A program made the translations under genes and the position numbers. A stretch of DNA of 64,000 nt from Morella rubra (lineage: Eukaryota > Streptophyta > Magnoliopsida > Fagales > Myricaceae): contig CM025849.1 of the NCBI GenBank assembly GCA_003952965.2, positions 24,591,738 through 24,655,737 of the forward strand, read 5' to 3'. This document shows, piece after piece, positions 10,363 to 25,300 of the stretch. Positions within the stretch are counted from its first letter, which is position 1; each line of letters begins with the position of its first letter. Below the pieces are notes generated by a model. The model was not told the DNA's origin and searched no databases. It was given only the letters and a program-made list of their open reading frames with translations.

Positions 10363-13300
10363 CTGAAGACCAAAACCAATTTCACGTCAATGCAACGGAA
10401 GAAGAGAACAAGAACAAAGCACCAATCCAATCAAAAGTAAGCGCATTGCAAATTCAAAATCAAACTTTTGATTCTGAAGCATAAACCAAAGCCAATAAAT
10501 GTAATACATTTTGCACATGACTACGGTTGGATACTAATTCAGTTGATGCTGATGAAGAAGATGGAAAAGAAGAAATTTTCCAGCCTGGATCTTGCTAAAA
10601 ACACAAACAGCCAAGGAGGACAAAAGTTAACGAGGTTGGACTCTCTGCTTTTGTTATATTTTACCACAACACTGCAGCAGCAAGTATAACATCAGGAGGG
10701 CGAATAATCATTAGTTTGAACCATATGTTAAACAACATTTTATTACCTCGACACACCACCTCTGTCTAATCTACATAATCCCGGCAAGGCTAGACAAAAG
10801 GAATTTTAACAAAGATGATCCTTGCAGATTTTTAATTACTGCATATGAGATCATGCATGGTTCTCAAGATTATGTACCAAACTCTCACTAGATTACGTGC
10901 TTGGGGAAAAAAAAAAAACTCACTATATCACTTTACCTCCAACACTTGAAGCTCAGCAGAAGCTTGTCTCAAAGGATCCAGTACGACGCCAGAATCCTCA
11001 AAAACTGAAGAGAAATATGAAGAGAATTGCCATGCAGTTACAAAACATGCAAATATGGCTTGCTTAATTCAAAAAAAAAAAAAAAAAAAAAAAGGATGGA
11101 ATAATGAAGAAATTTGAGCGCTGCTACACAAACATTTAACCACATGCATATGCTACGCTGAACTAAATAATGTGCCCGAGAACAAATATTGTCTCTCATC
11201 CTCAAATTGTGAACAAGTTTCTATGCACAACATCAAAGTAAAGCAAGGTATGCTAGGAATTTCTGCACAACATCTAAAGCAAGGTGCTAGCATTCACATA
11301 TATTTCTATACTGCCACTCAATTTTGAGAATCGTATAACAGAAGATCCCGAATGAAGTCTTTCAAGTTGGAGAATCATCAACAGCCATATGTTGGAATAT
11401 GTTTCGGTTCTCACTACTCAACTGTAAAAGCATTTAATAATTAAGTATAAAAGGTTAACTGCTGACTAAACTAGGTAGACATTAACAAATCAGCCAAGAA
11501 TATTAACCATGATGCCAATTTGGACTTTTAACCAAAAAAGTGATCTTTTGCTATTTCAAGAAAAGGAACATTTCAAGAGTAACGGTCTACTAGCAAATAA
11601 AACACATTGACCATTGGCTAAACTAGAGTGTGCTAATCAATATCCTAAGTCATAATGAACAAAATCCTGCACCATATGCATTCGCTAACTCCTCCATAAA
11701 AAAGATGATGAATTTATACAGCAAAAAACGTCTAAAGCTGAGCCAGTGATGGCCTTTGTGACATGACCTTACACCAATTTGGACAGCAAAATGTCAACCT
11801 TACATATTTGATATTCAGCAGTAAGCAAACAAATTTCATATCATCATACGACATCTTCAACTTTGCCAGGGTCAAACCCGACACAACAAGTAGTTGTGTG
11901 GCGACATGGGAGTCAAATCATACATATACAACAATAAACCAAACTCTACATTTTAAGCTGTTGCCATAAGAGAATGAGAGGAGTGCCAAGTGTCATGATT
12001 TCCTATCCATGAGCTGTATCTCTACTGTGCATAGGCTTCTTATGCATATGCCGAAAGAGTGAATAGAAGAAATCAGTTTTCAAATACACATCCTCTCTAT
12101 GAACTCCCTAACAAGGTATCAGATCTTGATTTTTGTCAAAAAAGGACTCATTTTTTTCTCACATCTTCCCTTTCCTGATTTTTTATTTTCTTCTCTCTTT
12201 CTTATTTTCCTTTCTCCGCATCTTTTTTTGTTTAATTCAATTGCTACATTTGGTAGTCTCAGGCCAATAGGTTATCCCTATGGGTACTGCGTTAATGTGA
12301 ATAAAAGCTGAATGGTATGTTACTGTTTTTATCACAATCTTCAGCATTGAAGTTTCTGTAATATAATGGTAGAACCAGAGATGGCAGTTTTACTTTGTCA
12401 TTACCTGATCTTGAGTATATATAGGTTGGTTTATGATCTGTCAGCTTTTCTGAGTTGATTCCAACGTTTTCTGTGGTGTTTCACGATGGTCTGAAGTTGT
12501 TTCTAACAGAAAACAAGTGACCCGACAAGTTCATCGAAGGATATTCCAAAAAGGCGGCGCCTTTGACAGATCCCTTGAAGAAGGACCAATAACAACCATA
12601 GGGTTGCATCAAATCACGATAAGTGTGTGAGTGACAAACTCAGTATTGCACACAAAACACAATTTGTGACTATTAACAATCTCAGGAATGTATAATTGAC
12701 ACGGGTTTGGGCTAAAACGCTCCAAGAGTTTTCTAGTGATAACAAAATTCATAAACCTTACAATGTGAAATTTAGCTCCTATTTATAAGCTACGGTTTGG
12801 CCCTCTCTCTCCCTCTCTCTAGGAAATTTCCAAGCAATTTCCTCTACCACATGGCCCTCTACCTTCGTGACACTTGTCCCCCCTCAATGAATCTTCTTAT
12901 ATTCCTTGAGAGATGCTTACATTTGTTGCCTATTCCCATCCTTAGGACACTTGTCCAAAAGGGCAAAGATGCTCTCCTAGATTCTAGGAGCCCATGGTGG
13001 TGCGGCACATGCCCATCTCCCTTGGTGCCACTTGTCTTTCTAGGACATTCTTGGTAGTGGGGCACATGGGCCCCTCTTTAGCCACCATGTGTTCTAGAAT
13101 TTCCAAGAAGCTTGGAGAAGATTCCTTTGATGAGCTGCCCTCCCCTCCCACAAGAGCTACCACGTGGGCTCTCATTCGTAGCTGCTAGTCCCTTGGGTGC
13201 TGAGCTGTGTGGCACAGTCTTTAGTCCAGCTGGCATGTGCGCGCAAGGCTGATGCTGCCTGCGCACGTGTGTCTGTCTTGCCAGGCATAGCAACTGCGCG

Positions 13301-16300
13301 CGCGCAAGGCAGTGGTCATGCATGTGCACATGGCTCTAGTGGCCTCGTGACCGCAAGCGTGCACCCATAATTTATTAGACCCATTTTCCATGAGCTGTGT
13401 AATTACTAACATGTATATGGCCAGAGAGAGAATGGAAGAAATCACCTTTTGATTACCCATTCTCTCTCTAAATTCTCAAACAAAGCCAAAGGTCAAAAAT
13501 ATTTATCTAGAAAAAATCAGATTGCAGATTGATAACAGAACTGAGCATGAGGCTGAAGTCCTATATCTAACAGACTAAGCATAAATATTATTCAACATTC
13601 ATGATATTCAAAAAAAGATAAATAAGTAATGTTCCCAATGGAGAATGTGTATTCATGAAAAACAGGACATACTATACCTGAAAAGGTTGGATCAGACAGG
13701 TAGCATTTTGCTTCTGCAATATAGGCCCGAGCACAGAGGTCCAAACCTCCATGACCAAGAATCATAGGAAGAGGCCCATGTATAAGGCTCAGAGCTCTTT
13801 TTGCATGGTTTGATCCAAGTGAAAGCCACAACTCAGCCAGAGTCAGTGTGGCTGACGCTTTGAGAAGATCCAAGTTAAATGACTGGCAAAATGAGAGACT
13901 TGCCAATGCATATGGTAGACCTAAAACAGCATGTCCTGATTGCTGAAAGAACCAAATTAATGTTTCCCTTAGAGCACGTGAATGCATAAATATTTAGAAG
14001 AGAAAGCTCGTAGAAAAATTAGAAGGCTAATAAAAAAAACCAAAGCCACAAGGCAATTATAAGGTAATAAACTCACTCCAAAGCCACGATGCTGAGAGGA
14101 GAAGCATAATTGATGATTGATCAATTTATTTATTCAAGACAGAATATATGCCAACATGCAGGAACAGTCAACCACAACATGCAGGAACAGTCATGAACAT
14201 AAGGATATCAAGCAATACAGAGAAAAGCACTTGTACATATCCTAAATGACTCAAACATCAGGGGTCTCTTCTTTGTACAAGTTCTTTTGCACCTTAGATT
14301 TTTTTTTCTCTTCAATGAAGAATTTAGATACTCTTTCTTGGTTAGGCCTCCATCTGTAATTAACTGCTATGTAATCGATTGTGCTTTTACACATCTACAA
14401 ATGTGTCAAGTGAGAAGAACTTGAAACCACTTATGAAGAACAAGTCACCCCAAATTTATATACCTTAATCACAAAGCATATAGTCAACTGCACTTCTTTA
14501 CCTTATGTATTTCAGCAAGCAAAAGAAGAATAGTGGCATTCTCAACCTGCAGATTATATTTGTAAGTCATGCAAAACAGGGAGTGCGCTATTGCTGCTGC
14601 CTGCAAATAACATCATATTGTAACAGATAAGCAAACTGGATAACACCACCAAGTAATTGAATCATATGCCTCTATCCAACAACACCATCAATAAAGCATT
14701 TTTGTTCTATTCCCATCAATAAATAATTTGATTTTCTACATCAAACGATTAATTTGATGCAAGACTACATAATTAGGAATACACCAAACAATGCACTCAT
14801 TTGTCATCCCACCTCCTCTTGAAAACTTAATTGACTATATATCCAGAAACTCACATTCATTATACAATATATACACTAAGGTAATCCCTAATTTCCATTA
14901 TGCAATATATACATTAGTCTTTTTCATGCTGCCCATCCTGCAATTGATGTTTAGAATTTGTGCATCCGACTATTATTTGTTTATGACAGGCTGTGGCAGA
15001 AGTTATTGGTTGCAAAATATCATAAACCTGTCCATACATTTGGCAGATGGAGCATGCTAGCTTAAGCAAATAAGCTAGGGTGTACTGAAATTCAAACCTC
15101 ACTGAACTGGTTTGCAGCAAGCAACGTGCGGGCATGGCGAAGACTTGCTTCTGTCTTCAGCTCCATATCCACACCATTGACTGGAGATGCCAAAACTCCA
15201 AGTTCATCACACGCTTGTTGTGCCAGCTTCAGATGCCCTCTATACAACAGGATAACATGTGATCAATGTGGACAGCATGCATACAGAATATAGAGTCTGA
15301 AATCATGAAAATAATGCGAACAATAAGCTTACCGATGTAAGGCACGTTCATGAAGCAGCTGCAATTTTAATAGCAAGATTCTTGATTTTGATAAAGATAA
15401 AAACTTCTCCTCTGCTATTTTAAGAGCAGCAAAGGCCTCTAGAAACATAGACAAAAATCAACATACAATTAAGCAGGGATGAAAGGCACTAATGTGTGCA
15501 TGCATGTGCGTGAACAGAAGAGTTTTGCTTCACACCACAAAATGATATGACAAGCTGTACCTGTTAAATCATGTCATAACACATCATAAGACATTGAGCA
15601 AGCATTAACAGACAAGAAGGGTAGCTGTCTAGAAAGAATTAATTACCATTTCTGTTTGGTAAGTAATTACCAATTGCGACACTCCAAAAAAAAAAAAAAA
15701 AAGACAGCAACACTTGACAGCGCCACCTCCTATCTACATAACAGAGACAGGTAAAAACAAAAGAATGATTGGGTGCGATTTCATCTTTTGGATGGCAGAA
15801 TTTACTAGAAAAGCACAAAAAGGCAAACCAATACCACTCCAGGAAGAAATCAAGAGAAACTCCAGAAAATTGAAAAAAAAAAAAAAAAAAATTATATCAC
15901 CATCATCAGAATCATTCAGTGGAGTAATAAACTACGAAGTTGTGAAGTCAACATACAAACGAAGAAGGCCATCCAATTTCTTGAGCATTTCTTTCTCAAG
16001 TGACATTTTACATGAGGCACGACTGAACTGAAAATCATATCAACACACAACATTGATCAATAATCACATTCCACTTCCCAAAGTCAAAATTAAGATGAAC
16101 ATTTAAACACCATCATCAGAATCATTCAGTGGAGTAATAAACTGCGAAGTTGTGAAAGTCAACATAGTGAGTCAAACGTACAAGGCCATCCAATTTCATG
16201 AGCATTTCTTTCTCACTGTGACATTTTACATGAGGCATGACTGAACTGAAAATCATATCAACACACCACATTGATCAATTATAACATATCGCAACATACC

Positions 16301-19300
16301 CCAGTAGTTCAAAGAGCACAAAATATCCAACACAAGTCTTGAGCATTTGCTTTCAAATGAATAGCAAAAATTAAGAATCTTCAAAGCTGTGGACAGTTAT
16401 GTGAACCAGCAACCAAGAGAAAGACGAACAAAAAGGTGCACTTTAGGCAAGGCATACCATGAACAATAAATCTGTAAATTCTATTATTCAACTATAAATT
16501 ATTCGGTTATAATGACACACTGTGTAAAACATTGAATATTAACTTAGCTTAACGGGAGTAAAATTCTGCTTTGACCAGTTAACAAACTAGAATTCATTAG
16601 TAGTTGTGTCTTATCTGTGTCAATGGACAGCATAGCTGGCCAATTTATGGTCAATTCAAATTCAAACTTACAATCGAACGTTATTATTTTCCTCTCCGAT
16701 TATTTCCTTGTATAGCTTGATCGGTTATTTTCTTTGATTGTACAGCTTTTATTTCCTTAGCTAGAATCTAAGTAATTATAGCGGTGTAACCTTCCTACAT
16801 AATAGAAGGTCTCAACGAAGACAACACAGTTTTTCTCCAAATCTCTCTAAAGTTATCATGGTATCAGAGCCCTTATCGTAAACTGAGTTTCTCGTTTCTG
16901 CGTGTCTTGTTTCTCTCTCAAACCTACTCGGTTTGAGACTCGTTTGTGCTTCGTGGGATTCTGGGTCATTCCCGATCTTACCTTCGATTCTATGTCAGTA
17001 CGATTCGTTTCCGAGCGAATTTTTATTACGTCGTGGGTGCTGTCTCGGGCTGCTGTTTTGCTGGTGCTCCTGGTGGATCTCGGCTCCCGTCGTTGTCGCA
17101 GCTCTTGGGTGCTGTTAGTTCGTCGTTGTCGCAGCTCTTGGGGGCTGTTAGTTCTCACAGCTCTTCTCGTTGGGTGCTGTCGATCTTGTCTATCACTCTC
17201 GCAGCTTCTTGGCTCGTTGGAACTCAGTCCTTCTTGGCTCAGTTTGCTGTTCTTGGCCATTTCATTTCTGTTTCGCAGCTTCTTGGTGATTTTCTCCTGG
17301 TTATCGTCGCTTTATTTGTCATATTTGATCTGACGCTCTTCATACTGTAGAGGGTGATATTTTTTCCATTGGTAATATTATTGTCGTGTCTCAGTTGGTT
17401 TTGGGTGACATTCTTATTGACGTGTGGCTCTATTGTTTTTGGGTGCCATTATTGTTGCTGCTGGCTTGGGAGAGACACGTTAGATACTTTTGCACCAGTG
17501 GGTGTTACAGTGCAAATTCACAACGTGCTGCTACAGTGCAGATAATTCACTAGTGGGTATTACGTGGCTTGAGAGAGACGTGCAAATTCATGTCGTTCTG
17601 TTACATGCAGATTCACGTGAGATGCTTTTCCACTCCTGGGTGTTTGATTTGTGATTTTTGGATACTAATCTGTTGTATTACCAAGGCCATATTCTTGTGG
17701 GTGTTGACTCTGTTGGGGGATATTATTGTTGGCATATTATTCTTTATATTGCTCTTGTATCTATCTCATGACATCTGATAAGTGAAATGCATTCTTCATC
17801 TGGTGATGAAAGCACCAATTTGTTAGGATCCTCGATCAAGGACTCCAACACAATCATCAACTCCTCCAAACGATCCGCTTCAACACCATAATCGATCCTC
17901 CCGAACCGTTTCACACACAAGCATAGTAATTAAAATCTAACACACTAGAAATGAAGAATACCTCACTGTTATTACGAAGAACGTGGTCTAAGGATTATTA
18001 GTCCTTTGAACCACAAGAATACTTGTACAAGGGTTATTAGCCAAGCACGCCCAAACTCAAGAGGTTATTAGCCCCAAAAGTCTACTGGCATAAACGTGCC
18101 TATGCCTGGCCAACTCACTTACAAGCTCTCTAGCTCTCAAAACACAACTCTATGACTGAATGAATACTACTACTCCTGAAGAATGCTTATATAGGCATCC
18201 TCAGAAGCTTACAAAATCCTACCAACTCCAATCAAATCAATCTAAATCAAATTTTTAAGATTCTAAGGAAACAACTCTTAGAATCAAGGAAATTTGATAA
18301 TATATGCCTAAACCAACCAAACTCAAAAAGAAAGCTAATCTTTTAGAGTTTAGGAGAAATATCCTAAATCTAGAAGATATGATTTATTCAATCACTAATA
18401 AAAAAGAAATCAATCTCTGAAGATACCTCCATAAAGAGCTTGATCTTGCCGCCGTCATGAGTGGTGATGCTTCTCCAACTCCTAAGACCATGCTCTTCAC
18501 TTCCCGCTGCTTGGCTTAGCTAGTGGCCAAGGTCCTGCTGTGGCACTATGTCATGGCAAGTCTCAATGCTAGCCATGGCATGTCTGCAGCTGGCTAGCGT
18601 GCATGGGTTCTTATGCTAGCACCGTTCCAATTCTTTCTCCACTCTCATCAATATAGACTTCTTGAAATCGAGCAAGGCCAAGACAGATGTTTTAGTCATT
18701 GCTCTCTTCAAGTCCTCGAAAGCCCTTCTCCCATCTTCTATCCACTAAAAGCCCTCCTTTTTTTAGCATCGAGGTGAGTGACTTAGTTATCAATCCATGC
18801 CTTGCACAAATTTTCTATAATAACTCGTCAAACTAAGGAATCCTCTTAAGGCCGACACATTCTTGAGTAAGGACCAATCTACCATGGCTTCCACTTTTGG
18901 TTGGTCCACCTTTTCTCCTTGGCCCGAGATGATGTGACCACGGTATTCTAGCTTTTCTTGCATAAAGACACATTTAGAGGCTTTGATGAAGAAGTGATAC
19001 TCCTTCAAGATCACTAACACTTGCTCTAAGTGTTCCACCACATCCTTTAAGTACGCCAAGATGTCGTCGAAGAATACCAATACGAATTCTTAAGAAAGGC
19101 TTGAATATGATATTCATAGTTGCTTGGAAAGTCGATGGGGTATTACATAGCCCAAATGGCATCACTAAGTATTCATAATGGCCGGAATGAGTCTTAAACG
19201 CTGTCTTGTAAATGTCTTCCTCCTTCATCCAGATTTGATGGTATCCGACCCTCAAATCCAGCTTGGTGAACGCATGAGCTCCATGCAATTCATCAGGCAT

Positions 19301-22300
19301 CTTGTCCACCGTAGGTATGGGAAATCTATCCCTCACAGTTGGTTCATTCAATGCCCAATAATCAGTGCAAAAGTGCCAACTCCCATCTTTTTTCCTCACA
19401 AGCAATACCGGTGGACGAGATGCTTGATGAATTGCATGCAGCTCATGTGTTCACCAAGCTAAATTTGAGGGCCGGATACCATCAAATCTGAATGAAGGAG
19501 GAAGACATACAAGACGGCATTTAGGACTCATTCCGGCCATTATGAGTACCTAGTGATGCCTTTTGGGCTATGTAATGCCCCATCAACTTTCCAAGCGGCT
19601 ATGAATGCCATATTCAAGCCTTTCTTGAGAAAGTTTGTATTGGTATTCTTCGATGACATCTTGGTGTACTCAAAGAAGTGGAGGAACACTTGGAGCAATT
19701 GGAGCGAGTGTTGGTGATCTTGAAGGAGCACCACTTCTTCATCAAGGCCTTCCAAATGTGCCTTTATGCAAGAAGAGCTGGAGTACCTTGGCCACATCAT
19801 CTCGGGCCAAGGAGTGAAGGTGGACCAGCAAAAGTGGAAGCTATGGTGGATTGGCCCTTACCCAAGGATGTGTCGGCCTTGAGAGGATTCCTTGGTTTGA
19901 CGGGCTACTATCGAAGGTTCGTGCAAGGCTATGGATTGATAGCCAAGCCACTTACCTCGATGCTGAAAAAGGAGGGCTTTGAGTGGACCGAAGATGGAAG
20001 GAGGCTTTCGAGGACTTGAAGAGAGCCATGACCAAGACACCCGTCTTGGCCTTGCCCGACTTCAAGAAACCATTTGAAGTGTATATCGATGCAAGTGGAG
20101 AAGGGATTGGGCGGTGCTAGCAAGAAAGGAGGCCCATTGCTTATATCTCCAAGGCCTTAGGGCCAATGAAGAAGGCATGGAGCACTTATGCAAGAGAAAT
20201 GTTGGCGGTCGTGCATGCGGTGAAAGGTGTGGAGACCTTACCTCTTGGGAAGAAAGTTCACTATCGTGACCGATCAACAAGCATTGAACACTTGCTAGAA
20301 CAAAAGATCGTGACGCCAGAGCAACAAAAGTTTCTTGTGAAGCTTTTGGGATTCGAGTATGACATTGTATATCAGCCCGGCAAGGAGAATAAGGTGGCTG
20401 ATGCGTTGTCAAGGAAGGAGGGAAGTCCAATGATGTGGACTCTTTATGAAGATGAGGCCGAACTTAGTGCATTGAGTGGAGCTGAATGGAGGATATGGAC
20501 AAGCTTAGAGAGGCCGTGGAGTTGGATGCGAGGTCTCAAGAGATCATAGAGAAGCTTGAGAGCCCATGTGATGGGGTGACCGGATTCAAATTGCGGATGG
20601 GCTTATCTACTACAAGTCCTATGTCTATGTGCCCGACGTGCCAAACTTGAGGAAGGAGATTCTCACTCACTTCCACCATAGCAAAGAAGGTGGTCATTCG
20701 GGTGGCTTAGGACCTATATGAGGATCAAGCATTTCTTCTATTGGGAGGGCCTAAAGAGAGTGTGAAGAAGTGGGTGGCTGAATGTGACGTGTCAAAAGGC
20801 CAAACATGATACGAGGGCCCCTACGGGTCTCTTGCAGCCCTTGCCCATACCGGAAGCTATATGGGAAGACTTGTCCATGGATTTTGTGGAGGGCTTGCCC
20901 ACAAGTCAAGGGTACGAAGTGATCTTGGTGGTGGTGGATCGCTTAAGTATACTCACTTCATACCCTTAAGCATCCATTTACTATGAAGAGTGTGGCTAAG
21001 GCGTTTGTGGATAACGTGGTGAAGCTCCATGGTTTCCCTAGAACCATAGTGACGGACCGGGATCGGGTGTTCATGAGCTCCTTTTGGAAGGAAGTGTTTG
21101 CACTACAAGGAGCAAAATGAAGACAAGTTCTTCATACCATCCGCAGACCGATGGCCAAACAGAGGTGGTCAACCGTACCTTGGAGCAATACTTGCGATGC
21201 TATTGCCATGATGAGCAAGCAAGGTGGATGGAATACATGTCATGGGCGGAGTATTGGTATAATACAACATACCACTTCCCATCACACTTAGCCCTTTGAA
21301 GTTGTGTATGGGAGGAAGCCTCCTACTTTGGTGACTTATGAGAAGGGCACGGCTAAGAATGCAGAGGTGGAGGAAGCCTTGATCACTAGAGATGAGATCC
21401 TAGCCAAGGTGAAGAGGGAGCTTAAGAAGGCTCAATCGAGCATGAAGAAATATTATGACAAAGGGAGAAGACTAGAAGAGTTTGAGCCCGGGGACTTTGT
21501 ATACTTGAAGCTTCAACCATATGGCCAAAAGACAATGAAGAGAAAGGGGAGCTACAAACTTGAGAAGAGGTACTATGGGCCATTTAAGGTGGAGGAAATT
21601 CAAAAAGGATATGAGAGAAATTTTGAGGTAGATCTTGCGGATGAGAAGAATGACAATCAGAGAGAGTGCGAACAAATTAAGGTTAGGGCAAGCGTTTAGA
21701 GAAAATGAGAGAAAGTTGAGGTAGATCTTGCAGAAGGTTCTGCGAAGAATGAACCGAGAGAAATATGAGGCCGATCTGGTGCGGAAGTGAGAGACTTGTG
21801 GGGTTAGGGTTCGCTTATGTGGACTTGAGTACTCAGGGAGTTAAGCCGACATGGAGAGATTAAATAGAGCTAAAGGCTGATGTGGAGTCATTTCCGTCAA
21901 ATGAGCTAACAAAATGACGAGAAGGGACTAACGGCAAACAAAGCTGCTAACATAGGGACTAAATTTATGCTTTTCATATCACGAGGAATAAATCGATTTT
22001 CGCATAAAGTACAAGGACCAATTTTGCATTTATCCCTAAAAAGAACAGACATGCCATGTGTCCATCAAATGGCACTGCTATCCACGTGGCAAAAGAATTT
22101 GATTCCCATTATAGATGGCAAATTGTTTTCCACCTCCACCGCTTCCTTTTGCCCTTCACCATAGGTTCACAAATGCAAGCTCCGCCCAAAGAGACTATGA
22201 CCGCGCAAACTCAACCACTACCACATCACATAGTAACTCCTCTAATCACCACCATCCTCACTATTTTCCAGTCTTATGCCAACCAGAGAGAGAGAAGGCA

Positions 22301-25300
22301 AGCAAAATATCTACTAGCAAGGCCGTGCTGCAACAAAGGTATTCTCTTCCAACCTACTTCGCATTGCTCCTTGAGAGAGGAAATTCGCAATCTGCCATTT
22401 CAAATGTACAGCTGAATCAAATATATTCCTTCTCTACCCATACGACAATTGCTGCATGAGTTACTTTCACCTACCAAAGGATTTTACAACGGCAATGAGG
22501 ACTCAATCCTCCTCCTATCAGATGGTAAGTTTTTACCACAAAAATCCAGAAGGCACAGTAAAGACAATCAACAAAGTACGCACGACATCTAAGAGATGAT
22601 GATTCTTCCGCACAGCGACCCCATTTTATTGAGGAGTCTAAGGGCGAGAACATTGGAAAATAATTCCCTTCTACTGGAGATAAGTATGAAAAGAAGGAGA
22701 CACGTACTCCCCCACGAATCGGAGTGTAAAGTTTTAATATAAGTACCAAATTGGGTCTCAGCAAACACAACAAATATTTGGAAGACAGAAAACATGTAAG
22801 CTTTAGAACAGAAAAAATACATCCATGTGAACCGACTATAATCATCGATAAATGACACAAATTATCGATACTACCCATATGAATTAACGTGACTCAAAGC
22901 CGAAACATAAGCATGAACAATATCAAAACAAGTAAAGACACGACTACCATGCGCAGGAAAAGGGACATGTTTGTTACCAAATGTATTTTAGGATACAATA
23001 AATGTAACAAAATTCACAAAACAAACATCCAAAATCTCCAAAAAAATCCTACACAAATACCAATCCCTTTTACAAACTCCAACAATTTTTCACACAAACT
23101 TCAATACCTTTCAAAAAACAATTCTAACAAATATTCTTTCTCTATACTTTTTTATTAAAAAAATTACAGCAAATCATCTCTCTACACCTTTTTACAAACT
23201 CCAATAAAAATCAAATATCTTAAAACTTTTCACGAACTTTTACACAAAAAAAACTATAAAATTCCAACCTACATAAATATTCACAATTCTATCAAAAATC
23301 CTAAAAATCTCGAATTTTTTATAAAACGAACATCCTTGCTTTGGGTTGAAGCTTTATCTACTGCTGTCTATTTGATCAACTGTCTGCATGCAGTGACTTT
23401 CAACTATGACTCCCTATTTTTGGTTATTTGGCATTGCTCTCGAGTATCATTTTCTTCACACTTTTGGGTGTGTTTGTTTTGTCCATCCACCACCCATTGA
23501 TCGTCACAAGCTTGCTGCCTAGTCTATCGAGTGTGCTTTTATGGGATATAGTACTATCCATAAAGGTTTGTATGTTATGATTTGTCATACGAACAAATTT
23601 AGGATCTCGAAATGTGATTTTTTTGAAAAAAATAAATATTTCTTTCAGTCTCATGTTACTCCTGATACTGCTCTTGCTTTCAATCTCATCTGATACTGCT
23701 CTTGCTCTTCTACCTGCTTTTGATGATGTGCTTCCTTCTATTGAGTGTTTTAGGCCAGGTATTGTCTATCATCCACGTCTTTAACCTTCACCAATGCCCT
23801 TTCATGACACTGCTCTGCCATCTGACAATTATGACGAGACATTTGCACCCATTGCTAAGATGACTATTGTGTGGATTGTGTTGGCCATTGCTGGCTCACA
23901 AGGATGGCCCCTACAGCAGATGGATGTGAATAATGTTTTTCTGCATGGGAAACAGGAAGAAATCTTTATGACTCTGCCTCTCGACATGTTTGCTACACTT
24001 TCCTCTAAGGTTTGTCAGCTTGAACAACCATTATATGGACTGAAACAGGCCCCGTTGCATGGTTTGATAAGTTTCGCTCTACTCCGCTTGCTTTTCATTT
24101 TGCTCAGAGTCAATTTGATTCATTTCTCTTTCTTCGAAAGACTTCTACAAGCATTGTGTTACTTCTAGTGTATGCCGATCACATTGTTATTATTGGCTTT
24201 AATGCTACTTTGATTCAGCAGTCGCAATAGCATCTCAAGGCTCCTTTTCACATGAAAGATCTTGGCTCGCTATAATACTTTCTTAGCCTTGAGGTGCAGC
24301 GTACTCTGCTTGGCACCTTGTTACATCAGCACAATGCTTACTCTTTCAAAGATGAATCTAAAGCTTCGCCAAGAGGAGGGCGAGCTTCTATTGGATTCAT
24401 CTTTGTATCGGCAGCTCGTTGGGAGTTTGAATTATTTGACAATTACCTGACCTAACATTTCTTTTGTTGTTCAGAAGGTCGGTCAATTTATGCAAGCCCC
24501 ACGTCATCTTCATTTAACAGTTGTCTGCCACATTATCCGTTAGGTGAAGGGCACCACTAATTGCGGATTGTTATTTCCTAAGGAGTCTTCCTAATAGTTA
24601 GTGGGTTTAGTGATGCTGATTGGGTCAATTTTGTTGATACTCGTCGCTTTGTTAAAGGGTGGTACATGTTTTTAGACAGTGCACTCATTTCTTAGAAGAG
24701 TAAGAAACAAGGCCGTGTTTCAAAATCCTCCATCGAGTCTGAGAATTGCGCTGTCTTCAGCATGCTCTAAGATCACATGGCTTCATGGGTTATTAGGTGA
24801 AATTGGTTTTCCTCTGCTTTATCATACTCCTCTCCATGTTCAGATCGTTGTTAATCTTGTTTTTCATGAGCGTACTAAATACATTGAAGACGATTGTCAC
24901 TCCATACGTGAAGCTTTTGACAAGCTTATGATTACTCTTGCTCACATTTCTACCTAACTTCAAACTGCTGACGTGTTCACTAAAGCTCTCCCTTGACATT
25001 AACATCAATTCTTAGTTGACAAATTGAAGCTTCTTTATCAACCAACATCAATTTGAGGGGATGTTAAGGAGATTTGATTTAGTGATAATTTTGGTAGTAA
25101 TTCCATTTATGGCTAGGTGTGTATCATAGCTGTATGTAGTTGTTAGAAGGCTATAAATAGTCTCCTTCTATAGCATATGGGAGTTGGTAGGCGCATAAAA
25201 TTAGGCGACAATCTTGTATTTTCTGATCTATATAAGAGAAACAAACCCTCAAGTGAAGGGTATTCAAACCAATTGACAAACTATACAGTCTTCCATCTAT

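Noticed and set aside
12797-13460. Several overlapping ORFs in a GC-rich stretch
   Set aside because: They are open on both strands because of composition. No domain, no splice support, and they lie within an APC5 intron.
16856-17350. Overlapping ORFs of 134-143 codons on both strands
   Set aside because: They lie in the copia leader after the primer site. The peptides are low-complexity and match nothing; the tandem repeat keeps several frames open.
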